Source: Acidimicrobiaceae bacterium (GTDB taxonomy: Bacteria; Actinomycetota; Acidimicrobiia; Acidimicrobiales; UBA8190). Taken from it: a stretch of 20,266 nucleotides of DNA. The notes under the pieces are model-generated. The model was not told where the DNA came from, searched no databases, and saw only the letters and a list, made by a program, of their open reading frames with translations. The stretch's first letter is position 1. The number at the start of each line of letters is the position of its first letter. Of the stretch, positions 7,061-13,818 are shown piece by piece. The stretch spans positions 4,565 through 24,830 of the forward strand of contig DMNK01000055.1 in assembly GCA_003453695.1 (NCBI GenBank), written 5' to 3'. The translations under genes were made by a program, and so were the position numbers.

Positions 7061-7068
7061 AAGGAGGA
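7061..7068 (+). promoter_or_regulatory. Ribosome binding site of the SDR gene
   Basis: AAGGAGGA ends four bases before the ATG at 7073. This selects 7073 over the in-frame ATG at 7019, which would add an unconserved 18-residue leader encoded through this site. Confidence 0.9.
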
Positions 7069-7072
7069 AGCC

Positions 7073-7771
7073 ATGGCCGTCGCCCTGATCACCGGCGCCT
7101 CACGCGGTTTCGGCAGGGCCCTCGCCCGGGAACTGGCCGGCGACGGCTGGGACCTGGTCGTCGACGCCCGACACCCCGAGCCTCTCGGGGAAGTCGCCGA
7201 GCTGCTGGAGGACGCCGGCGTGGCCGTGCGGGCCGTTCCGGGCGACGTGACCGACCGCGGCCACCGACTCGAGCTCGTGCGGGACGCCGAGGAGCTCGGC
7301 GGTCTCGACCTCCTCGTCAACAACGCCGGGACGCTCGGCCCGTCGCCCCTGCCCCGTCTCGAAGCACTCGATCCCGCCTCGCTGGCCGAGGTCATGGTGG
7401 CCAACGTCATCGCCCCGCTCGCCTTGGTGCAGCTGGCGCTCCCTCTGCTTCGACGGAGCCACGGCGTGGTGGTGGCGGTGACCTCCGACGCCGCCGTGGA
7501 GGCCTACGAAGGGTGGGGGGCCTACGGGGCGTCCAAGGCGGCCCTCGAGCAGCTCCACCATGTGCTGCAAGCCGAGGAACGGGATGTGCGGGTGGTGCGG
7601 TTCGACCCCGGTGACATGCGCACCGACATGCACCAGGCCGCCTTCCCCGGCGAAGACATCTCGGACCGGGCCGAGCCCGAAGTCGCCGCCGGTGTGTTGC
7701 GCCGCTTGCTCGCCGGCGAGGTGCACAGCGGGCGCTACCGGTCGGCGGAGCTGGTCGAGGCACCGGCGTGA
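7073..7771 (+). CDS. Short-chain dehydrogenase/reductase (SDR family)
   Basis: A 232-residue classical SDR, an NAD(P)-dependent oxidoreductase with a Rossmann fold. It has the dinucleotide motif TGASRGFG (7-14), NNAG (83-86), and the catalytic residues Ser138, Tyr151 and Lys155 (YGASK). Asp at the end of strand 2 (LVVDAR) leaves cofactor preference open. The family is normally about 250 residues, so this is complete but compact. The stop overlaps the start of the QueA-like gene as GTGA, so the two products are made together. The SoxR/MerR-like promoter upstream suggests induction by a redox-active or otherwise reactive small molecule. The substrate is unknown. Confidence 0.93.
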   Translation: MAVALITGASRGFGRALARELAGDGWDLVVDARHPEPLGEVAELLEDAGVAVRAVPGDVTDRGHRLELVRDAEELGGLDLLVNNAGTLGPSPLPRLEALDPASLAEVMVANVIAPLALVQLALPLLRRSHGVVVAVTSDAAVEAYEGWGAYGASKAALEQLHHVLQAEERDVRVVRFDPGDMRTDMHQAAFPGEDISDRAEPEVAAGVLRRLLAGEVHSGRYRSAELVEAPA

Positions 7772-8829
7772 GCGCCCTCGCCGCCGGGACCGAGCTGTCG
7801 CGGCTCTCCTTCGAGCTGCCCGCTGCCCTGGAAGCGGCCGAACCCCCCGAAGCCCGGGGCCTGACGCGTGACGCCGTGCGCATGTTGGTGAGCAGGGTCG
7901 GCACCGGCGAGGTGGTGCACAGCACGTTCTCGATGCTCCCGGCCTTCTTGGACGAGGGCGATCTGGCCGTGGTGAACACTTCGGGCACCATCCCTGCCGC
8001 CTTGGACGCCTCCACACCCGACGGCTCGCCGTTGGTGGTGCACCTCTCCACCTGGATCGACGGCCGTCGGTGGGTCGTGGAGCCTCGCCGCATCGCAGAC
8101 GGATCGACCGAGCGCTGGAGCGGCCCGCCCCCGCCGCACCGCTTGACGCTGGCCGAAGGGGCGTCCTTGGCGCTCGAGTCCCCCTACGGGGCGGGAGGCC
8201 GGCTGTGGACCGCCGAGTTGCAGGTGCCCGGGCGCGCCCTCACCTGGTTGACGGTGCACGGGCGGCCGATCCGCTACCGGCACGTCCCCCGGCCCTGGCC
8301 CCTGTCGATGTACCAGAACGTGTACGTCACCGAGCCGGGGAGCGCCGAGATGCCCAGCGCCGGCAGGCCGTTCACGGCGGAGGTCGTCACCCGGCTCGTG
8401 GCCAAGGGCGTCGGGGTGGCGCCCGTCGTGCTGCACACCGGGGTGGCCTCCTTGGAGGCCGACGAGCTGCCCTACCCGGAGCGCCTACGGGTGCCGGCCC
8501 CCACTGCCGAGCGTATGAACGCCGCCCACAAGAGGGGACAGCGGGTCGTCGCCGTGGGGACCACGGTGGTGCGCGCCCTCGAGACGGCAGCCGGCCCCGG
8601 AGGCCGGGCCCGGGCCGTGGACGGCTGGACGGACGTCGTGGTCACCCCCGAGCGTGGCGTGGCCGTGGTCGACGGCCTGCTCACCGGTTGGCACGAGTCG
8701 GCGTCGTCGCACCTGCTGCTGCTCGAGACGATCGCCGGGCGCCGTCGCCTCGAGTCGTGGTACGCCGAGGCCATCGCCGAGGGCTACCTCTTCCACGAAT
8801 TCGGCGACGTGCACCTGATCCTTCCCTGA
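7768..8829 (+). CDS. QueA-like protein (S-adenosylmethionine:tRNA ribosyltransferase-isomerase family), divergent
   Basis: A 353-residue protein starting at GTG 7768 within a GTGA overlap with the SDR. True QueA transfers the ribose of S-adenosylmethionine to preQ1 in tRNA, forming epoxyqueuosine. The scaffold is recognisable: FELPAALEA at the start, GDLAVVNTSGTIPAAL, YQNVYVTEPGSAEMPSAGRPFT, VVAVGTTVVRALETAA, DGLLTGWHESASSHLLLLE and a C-terminal FGDVHLIL. Against E. coli QueA (from memory) several signatures are altered: NNTRVIPAR becomes NTSGTIPAA, APTAGLHF becomes MPSAGRPF, HVGAGTFQPVR becomes HTGVASLEADE, and the IMHSE segment is absent. Related actinobacterial proteins are commonly annotated queA. 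No tgt, queG or other queuosine gene is nearby, and the pairing with an SDR suggests a different or modified reaction. Family placement is firm; function is not. Confidence 0.85.
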   Translation: MSALAAGTELSRLSFELPAALEAAEPPEARGLTRDAVRMLVSRVGTGEVVHSTFSMLPAFLDEGDLAVVNTSGTIPAALDASTPDGSPLVVHLSTWIDGRRWVVEPRRIADGSTERWSGPPPPHRLTLAEGASLALESPYGAGGRLWTAELQVPGRALTWLTVHGRPIRYRHVPRPWPLSMYQNVYVTEPGSAEMPSAGRPFTAEVVTRLVAKGVGVAPVVLHTGVASLEADELPYPERLRVPAPTAERMNAAHKRGQRVVAVGTTVVRALETAAGPGGRARAVDGWTDVVVTPERGVAVVDGLLTGWHESASSHLLLLETIAGRRRLESWYAEAIAEGYLFHEFGDVHLILP

Positions 8830-8896
8830 CGCGCTGAGCTCACCGCCGGCGCCGAGGGGTGCTCACCTCGCCCGCCCCGGTCGTGGCGATGGCCCG

Positions 8897-9457
8897 TCAG
8901 GGAGTCAGGTGGCCGACCAGGCGCTGGCCCATGTCGCGCACCATGTCGAAGGCACCGGCGACCACCCCCGTCAGCGCGTTGACGGGAGGCGTGTCGGGAG
9001 CACGCGGGTGCGGATGGGTGGGAGCGAGTGGTCTGGCCTTCTCGACGAGCTCGCCGATCTCGACGAGACGCCGTCTTCCCAGGGCCTCGCGCACGAACGG
9101 GAAGACGTCGGCCTCCTCCTCCTCGACGTGAAGGCGGACGTTGTCGATGAGCAACGACATCTTGGCGGCGAAGCGGTCGTCGTCCGGCGAGGACGACTGC
9201 AGTTCGGCGCACAGCCACTTGACGACATGATGCGCCTCGAGGCTGCGCAGCAGTTCCGCCCCGAGCTCGGGGACCTCGAGCTCGACCGCCGGGTAGAAGA
9301 TCTGTTCCTCGAGAGCTGTGTGCGTGGCCAGCTCGCGCACCGCCGTCCTGGCGGCGCTCGATCTGGTGGCCTTGGCCCGGTCCGTCGTCGACTCGAAGGC
9401 ACGGAATTGCTTCTCCACGCTCTTGTGATCGGCTTTGAGCAGAGTGATGGCGTCCAC
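8897..9457 (-). CDS. Hemerythrin HHE-domain protein
   Basis: A 186-residue four-helix-bundle protein of the hemerythrin HHE type, which binds a di-iron centre and takes part in oxygen, nitric oxide or oxidative-stress responses in bacteria. Likely ligands are visible in the usual pattern: His11 (LKADHKSV), His46 with Glu50/51 (THTALEEQIFYP), His76/77 (EAHHVVKW) and His110 with Glu114/115 (LHVEEEEADVFPF). The C-terminal 50 residues are Pro-rich, then form a predicted helix (NALTGVVAGAFDMVRDMGQRLVGHL). The GTG at 9457 is chosen because AGGAGG lies four bases upstream; a longer ATG form from 9505 would cover that site. It is convergent with the QueA-like gene and divergent from the MEDS/ATPase gene. 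A candidate SigB/SigF-type promoter sits directly upstream. Confidence 0.9.
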   Translation of the reverse strand: MDAITLLKADHKSVEKQFRAFESTTDRAKATRSSAARTAVRELATHTALEEQIFYPAVELEVPELGAELLRSLEAHHVVKWLCAELQSSSPDDDRFAAKMSLLIDNVRLHVEEEEADVFPFVREALGRRRLVEIGELVEKARPLAPTHPHPRAPDTPPVNALTGVVAGAFDMVRDMGQRLVGHLTP

Positions 9458-9461
9458 GTTC

Positions 9462-9467
9462 CCTCCT
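9462..9467 (-). promoter_or_regulatory. Ribosome binding site of the hemerythrin gene
   Basis: AGGAGG on the minus strand, four bases before GTG 9457. It decides the GTG start over the upstream ATG. Confidence 0.8.
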
Positions 9468-9483
9468 CGTCTGTCGTCGCGAC

Positions 9484-9509
9484 CTACCGCGGGCGCGGAC
9501 GGCACAAAC
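9484..9509 (-). promoter_or_regulatory. Candidate SigB/SigF-type promoter for the hemerythrin gene
   Basis: On the minus strand GTTT (9509-9506) and CGGTAG (9489-9484) are separated by 16 bases, close to the SigB/SigF pattern GTTT-N15-17-GGGTA. Transcription would start about 20 bases before the GTG at 9457, leaving room for the ribosome binding site. Inference from motif only. Confidence 0.4.
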
Positions 9510-9563
9510 GCCTTGGAACCCCGTCAATCCGGGTGGTCGAGACCGTAAATCGGCAACAGGGGT

Positions 9564-9590
9564 GTTTTTCCCACGATGTGCGGTGGGTAG
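9564..9590 (+). promoter_or_regulatory. Candidate SigB/SigF-type promoter for the MEDS/ATPase gene
   Basis: GTTT (9564-9567) and GGGTAG (9585-9590) are 17 bases apart, matching the general-stress sigma pattern GTTT-N15-17-GGGTA of actinobacterial SigF/SigB. The downstream gene encodes an RsbW-like ATPase, the class of protein that controls such sigma factors, so autoregulation is plausible but unproven. Confidence 0.5.
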
Positions 9591-9642
9591 GGTCCCCGGG
9601 CCGGGACGGATTATGTGCAACGTTTGAGAAAGGTAGGCGGGG

Positions 9643-10623
9643 TTGACCGTCGGTCAGCGGGGTGGGCCCGTGGCGAACACAGCTGGAGCTGGCGGCGGGC
9701 CCGGGCACGAGGTCGTGTCCGGATTTCGGCACGAGGCGTTCTTCTACGACTCTGCTGACGCCTTCCTCGCCACGACCACGGCCTTCGTCGAGGCCGGTCT
9801 GGATGCCGGCGAGCCGGTCATGGTCGCGCTGCCCCCCGAGAAGCTCGAGGTGCTGCGGCACCGGCTGGGCTGTGGCGCCAGCCAGGTGCGCATGGTGGAC
9901 ATGGCCCGCTTGGGACGCAACCCGGCCCGCATCATCCCGGCCTGGCGCCTCTTCGTGGACGACCACCGCGACAGCGTCGCCCTGCGTGGCATCGGCGAGC
10001 CCATCTGGACCGCCCGCACCCCCGACGAGCTGGCCGAGTGCCACCGTCACGAGGCTCTGCTCACCACCGCCTTCTCGGCGGGCCGGCCCTGGTGGCTCCT
10101 GTGCCCCTACGACACCGGCGTCCTGTCACGAGACGTGTTGGCCCAGGCGCGCCGCAGTCACCGGTTTGTGGACGAGGGCGGGCACAGCAGCCTGAGCCCG
10201 ACATTCGACCCATCGCCGTCGGTGTTCGAGGGGACCCTGCCCGATCCCGGTCCCCTCGTGGGCGAGCAGTCCTTCGACGAAGGTTCCCTGCGAGGGTTGC
10301 GTGCTGTCGTGTCGGCATGGGCGGCCGAGGTGCTCCCTCCCGACCGCGCCGCCGATCTCGTGCTCGTCACCCACGAGGTGGCCTGCAACAGCATCCGCCA
10401 CGGAGGCGGCGGCGGGACGGTGCGGTACTGGGTCGACGGCGAGGTGGCCGTGGTCGAAGTGCGCGACGAGGGTCGGTTGCAAGAGCCGCTCGCCGGGAGG
10501 GAGTTCCCGCCGGGCTACGCCGAAGCAGGACGAGGCCTGTGGCTCGCCAACCAGCTCTGTGACCTCGTGCAGCTGCGCTCGTCGCCGGATGGGACCTGCG
10601 TCCGTCTGCGCCTGTCCGTCTGA
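9643..10623 (+). CDS. MEDS sensory domain plus HATPase_c (RsbW-like) anti-sigma-type regulator
   Basis: A 326-residue soluble protein with two parts. Residues about 25-185 match the MEDS (DcmR-like sensory) fold: GFRHEAFFYDSADAFLATTTAFVEAGLDAGEPVMVALPPEKLEVL and later WRLFVDDHRDSVALRGIGEPIW. Residues about 210-325 form a GHKL ATPase of the anti-sigma/serine kinase type: N box ETV-like LVTHEVACNSIRHGG (Glu245, Asn249), VEVRDEG, and the G2 loop AGRGLWLANQLCDLVQL. No histidine-kinase phosphoacceptor domain is present, so a role in partner switching is more likely than two-component signalling. The TTG at 9643 has AGGTAGG five bases upstream; a GTG at 9670 is the alternative. The gene stands alone, with no sigma factor or anti-sigma antagonist adjacent. 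Confidence 0.87.
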   Translation: MTVGQRGGPVANTAGAGGGPGHEVVSGFRHEAFFYDSADAFLATTTAFVEAGLDAGEPVMVALPPEKLEVLRHRLGCGASQVRMVDMARLGRNPARIIPAWRLFVDDHRDSVALRGIGEPIWTARTPDELAECHRHEALLTTAFSAGRPWWLLCPYDTGVLSRDVLAQARRSHRFVDEGGHSSLSPTFDPSPSVFEGTLPDPGPLVGEQSFDEGSLRGLRAVVSAWAAEVLPPDRAADLVLVTHEVACNSIRHGGGGGTVRYWVDGEVAVVEVRDEGRLQEPLAGREFPPGYAEAGRGLWLANQLCDLVQLRSSPDGTCVRLRLSV

Positions 10624-10790
10624 CGCCCTCGAAGAACCTGCTCGGTGTTGTCCGTGCTGTGGGTCACGTGACCGTCGGCCCTGGTCGGTGCCGGCGTGGT
10701 CGTAGTGCACCTGGGGCGTTCCCAGAACTTTCAGTGAGGGTTGCGGCCCTTCCCAGGTAATCCCCAGCAGACCGGGGAACAGATGGCCCC
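10624..10790. other. Intergenic region with palindrome and small hairpins
   Basis: Between the MEDS/ATPase stop and the acyltransferase start. It contains a perfect 12-base palindrome GGTCACGTGACC (10662-10673), a possible regulator site. It also has a short hairpin CTGGG-GCGTT-CCCAG (10711-10725) that could help end the upstream transcript, and AGGG-TTGCGG-CCCT (10737-10750). TAATCC (10759-10764) could be a weak -10. No open frame here looks coding. Confidence 0.4.
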
Positions 10791-12077
10791 ATGTCGTTGG
10801 CTCCGGACGTTGTCGCGGCGCGCCCAGATGGCGTCTCGAGCGATGCCGGCCCGTCACCTTCCCACGCCAGGGCCCAACTCCACCGGCGTCGGTACATCCC
10901 GGCGTTCGACGGATTGCGTGCCGTGCTCGTCGGGGCCGTGCTCCTCTACCACCTGTCGGGGGCGATGTTGCCCACCGCCACCGGGGAGGTGGCGGTCGTG
11001 TGCTTCTTCTCGCTGTCGGGATTCCTCATCACCTTCCTGCTCGCCGACGAGCACCGTCGACACGGCACGATCCGCTTGGGGGGCTTCTTCCGTCGCCGGG
11101 CCCTCCGCCTGGCGCCTGCCCTGGCAGCGCTGCTCGCCGTGTGGGCCGTGGTGGCACTCGTCTTCGGCCACGACACCTGGATCAGTGCGGTGCCCGGGGG
11201 CGGGCCCGGCGGTCGCATCGGGCCGCTGACAGTGGCCGAGACCGTGGGAGCAGCGGCCGCCTACGTCACCAATTGGCTGGACGCATTGGTGCAGTTCAAC
11301 CTGTGGGCGGGGTACTCCCCGCTCGGGCACCTGTGGTCCTTGGCGGTGGAGGAGCAGTTCTACATCGTGTGGGCGCCGCTCGTGCTGCTCCTCATGAAGA
11401 CCCGCCGGGCGGGGTGGTGGATCAGTGCCCTCGCCCTGGGATTCCTCCTCGAGCCGGCGCTCCTCTACAGCCAGGGGACGAACCGGGTGTACTTCGGCAC
11501 CGACACCCGGATGAGCGCGTTGTTGGCGGGGGCCGCCGTGGCCTGGTGGTGGCGCTCCGGGCTGCTGGCTCGATGGGAGCGCTCAGCGGCGACCAGCCTC
11601 CTGGGGGGGATCTCGGTGCTGGGACTCGTCGTGGCGGGGGTGGGGTTCCGTCATCCCGACGTGGCGTGGAAGTGGGTGGGCGGGATGCTCCTGGCCTCGG
11701 TGTGCGGCGCCGGCGTGGTCGCCTATCTCGCCAACCGTCCCGACCACAGCCCCGTCGCCCGTGCCTTGTCGGGGTGCGCCATGGTCTGGCTGGGGCGGCG
11801 CTCCTATGCCGTCTACTTGTGGGGCTACGTCTTCAACACCTGGTTCCGCTCCCTCGGGGCCGCCTGCCCGCCCTTGACCCTCGTCTGCACGCTGGCCGTG
11901 GCGGACGCCTCCTACCGGTGGGTGGAGCAGCCGGCGCGCGCCTGGGCGCGACGACGGCCCCGCACGCGAGCCGCCACGCCACCGCCGACACCCGCTCCGG
12001 CCGGGCGCCCGGCTCCGCCTGAAGCGGTGGTACCGGCACCGGCGCTGGCCACGGTGGGTGCGGAGGGCGCCCGCTAA
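10791..12077 (+). CDS. Acyltransferase 3 family integral membrane protein (OafA/YrhL-like)
   Basis: A 428-residue polytopic protein of the acyltransferase-3 family, whose members transfer acyl groups such as acetyl to sugars of cell-surface glycans, lipids or secondary metabolites. It has the opening RYIPAFDGLRAVLVGAVLLYHLSG with the conserved Arg and His, FFSLSGFLITFLLADE, RRRALRLAPALAALL, and the family hallmark GHLWSLAVEEQFYIVW near 180-195. About ten membrane helices can be read. A Pro/Ala/Arg-rich cytosolic tail follows from about 380. No SGNH hydrolase domain is fused to the C-terminus, unlike OafA-type relatives. The ATG at 10791 lacks a clear ribosome binding site. The amidohydrolase follows 32 bases later on the same strand and is probably co-transcribed; the acceptor is unknown. 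Confidence 0.92.
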   Translation: MSLAPDVVAARPDGVSSDAGPSPSHARAQLHRRRYIPAFDGLRAVLVGAVLLYHLSGAMLPTATGEVAVVCFFSLSGFLITFLLADEHRRHGTIRLGGFFRRRALRLAPALAALLAVWAVVALVFGHDTWISAVPGGGPGGRIGPLTVAETVGAAAAYVTNWLDALVQFNLWAGYSPLGHLWSLAVEEQFYIVWAPLVLLLMKTRRAGWWISALALGFLLEPALLYSQGTNRVYFGTDTRMSALLAGAAVAWWWRSGLLARWERSAATSLLGGISVLGLVVAGVGFRHPDVAWKWVGGMLLASVCGAGVVAYLANRPDHSPVARALSGCAMVWLGRRSYAVYLWGYVFNTWFRSLGAACPPLTLVCTLAVADASYRWVEQPARAWARRRPRTRAATPPPTPAPAGRPAPPEAVVPAPALATVGAEGAR

Positions 12078-12098
12078 CCTCGCTGGAGGCGGATCGAG

Positions 12099-12104
12099 AG
12101 GAGG
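12099..12104 (+). promoter_or_regulatory. Ribosome binding site of the amidohydrolase
   Basis: AGGAGG five bases before GTG 12110. It supports the GTG start; the first in-frame ATG lies far inside the conserved domain. Confidence 0.85.
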
Positions 12105-12109
12105 CGGCG

Positions 12110-13777
12110 GTGGACGCAGATCTCGTCATCCGGGGTGGCACCGTGGTCGACGGCACCGGCGCGCCGGGCCGGAGGGCCGACGTGGCCGTGGGCGGCGGTC
12201 GGATCGTGGCCGTGGGAGAAGGCTTGCGCGCCAAGCGCGAGCTCCAGGCCGACGGGCACGTGGTGGCCCCGGGGTTCGTGGACATCCACACCCATTACGA
12301 CGCCCAGGTGTTCTGGGACCCCTGGCTCACTCCGTCATCGCACCACGGGGTCACCTCCGTGGTGGCGGGGAACTGCGGGTTCTCCATCGCGCCGCTGCGG
12401 CGGCCGGACGTGTCCCTTCTGGCCCACACCCTCCAGCACGTCGAGGACATGAGCTTCGACACCTTGTCCGTGGGCGTGCCCTGGGACGAATTCGAGACTT
12501 TCGGGCAGTATCTCGACGCCGTGGAGCGCCGGGGCACGGCTCTCAACTTCGGCTGCTACGTCGGTCACACGGCCGTGCGCATCTACGTGATGGGCGACGA
12601 CGCCTATGAGCGCCAACCTTCCGACGACGAGATGGCCCGCATGGTCGAGGTCGTCGCCGACTCGATGGCTGCCGGCGCCATGGGCTTCGCCACCAGCGCC
12701 TCGCCCACCCACAACGGCGACGGCGGGCGCCCCGTTCCCTCTCGGCTGGCCGGCATGGGGGAGCTGGAGGCGCTGCTGCGCCCGCTGGCCGAGGCCGACA
12801 AGGGCGTGGTGGCCCTGCTTCCCGGCGTGGCCTATTCGAACGAGGAGATGTTCGCCCTCCAGCGCGCCGTGCGCAGGCCGTTCACCTGGACGGCGCTGCT
12901 CACCGTGAAGAACTACCCCTATCACGAGAAGGTGGTGGCCAAGCACGAGGAGGCGCGCGCCGACGGCGTCGAGGTGTGGCCACAGGTGTCGTGCCGGCCC
13001 CTGGTGATGCAGATCAACCTGGCCGAGCCCTTCACGTTGAACGCCCGGCCCTCTTTCGCCGCCATCATGGGCCACACCCACGACGAGCGCCTGGCCGCCT
13101 ATCGAGATCCCGCCTGGCGCGCCAAGGCGTGGGAGGAGCTGTCGGGTGCCGACGGCGGCCTTCCCTTCAACTGGCCGGCGGTGTCGGTGGCGGAGTCACC
13201 GTCGCATCCCGAGCTCGTGGACCGGCCCGTGCTGGAGCTGGCTGCAGATCGGGGTTGCACGGCGCTCGACGTCCTCCTCGACATCTCCCTCGAGGACGAC
13301 CTGAAGACGCGCTTCTGGTCGGTGATCGCCAACGACGATCCCGAAGGCATCGCCTGGCTGCTTCCGCGAGACGGCGTGCTCCTCGGCCTCGCCGACTCAG
13401 GCGCCCATGTGTCGCAGCTGTGCGACGCCTGCTTCGCCACCGACCTGCTGGGCACCTGGGTCCGGGACCGCTCGGTCATGCCCCTCGAGCGCGCCGTGCA
13501 CAAGCTCACGGCCGAACCTGCTGCCGTCTACGGCCTCCACGATCGTGGATCGCTGGAAGTGGGGAAGGCGGCCGACATCTGTGTGTTCGACCCCGACACC
13601 GTGGCTCCCGGCCCGCTCCGGCGTGTGCACGACTTCCCCGCCGACGGTGAACGCCTCACTGCCGATGCCCCCGAGGGTGTTCGGCACGTGCTCGTGAACG
13701 GCGTGCCCATCCGTGAGGACGGTGCCCCCTCACCCGACGGCATGGACGCCCGCCCGGGCCGGCTGCTGCGCTCCTGA
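12110..13777 (+). CDS. Amidohydrolase of the N-acyl-D-amino-acid deacylase (D-aminoacylase) type
   Basis: A 555-residue metal-dependent amidohydrolase. The N-terminal beta strands (DLVIRGGTVVDGTGAPGRRADVAV) lead into the TIM barrel with metal ligands in DIHTHYDAQ (His60, His62). GNCG (Cys89) corresponds to the metal-bridging cysteine characteristic of D-aminoacylases. Further motifs are GHTAVRIYVMG (strand 3 histidine region) and GLADSGAH (Asp429) near the end of the barrel. The C-terminal part, LTAEPAAVYGLHDRGSLEVGKAADICVFDPDTV, is the usual amidohydrolase closing segment. Such enzymes hydrolyse N-acylated D-amino acids or related amides; many actinobacterial members are annotated D-aminoacylase without proof. 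It follows the acyltransferase gene. The exact substrate is unknown. Confidence 0.92.
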   Translation: MDADLVIRGGTVVDGTGAPGRRADVAVGGGRIVAVGEGLRAKRELQADGHVVAPGFVDIHTHYDAQVFWDPWLTPSSHHGVTSVVAGNCGFSIAPLRRPDVSLLAHTLQHVEDMSFDTLSVGVPWDEFETFGQYLDAVERRGTALNFGCYVGHTAVRIYVMGDDAYERQPSDDEMARMVEVVADSMAAGAMGFATSASPTHNGDGGRPVPSRLAGMGELEALLRPLAEADKGVVALLPGVAYSNEEMFALQRAVRRPFTWTALLTVKNYPYHEKVVAKHEEARADGVEVWPQVSCRPLVMQINLAEPFTLNARPSFAAIMGHTHDERLAAYRDPAWRAKAWEELSGADGGLPFNWPAVSVAESPSHPELVDRPVLELAADRGCTALDVLLDISLEDDLKTRFWSVIANDDPEGIAWLLPRDGVLLGLADSGAHVSQLCDACFATDLLGTWVRDRSVMPLERAVHKLTAEPAAVYGLHDRGSLEVGKAADICVFDPDTVAPGPLRRVHDFPADGERLTADAPEGVRHVLVNGVPIREDGAPSPDGMDARPGRLLRS

Positions 13778-13818
13778 CGCTGCGGACCGGCCGCTGCCGA
13801 GGAGAGCCGAAGCGTCTC

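Noticed and set aside
7019..7072. Longer SDR start at ATG 7019
   Set aside because: It would place the strong AAGGAGGA inside the coding region and add residues before the Rossmann strand.
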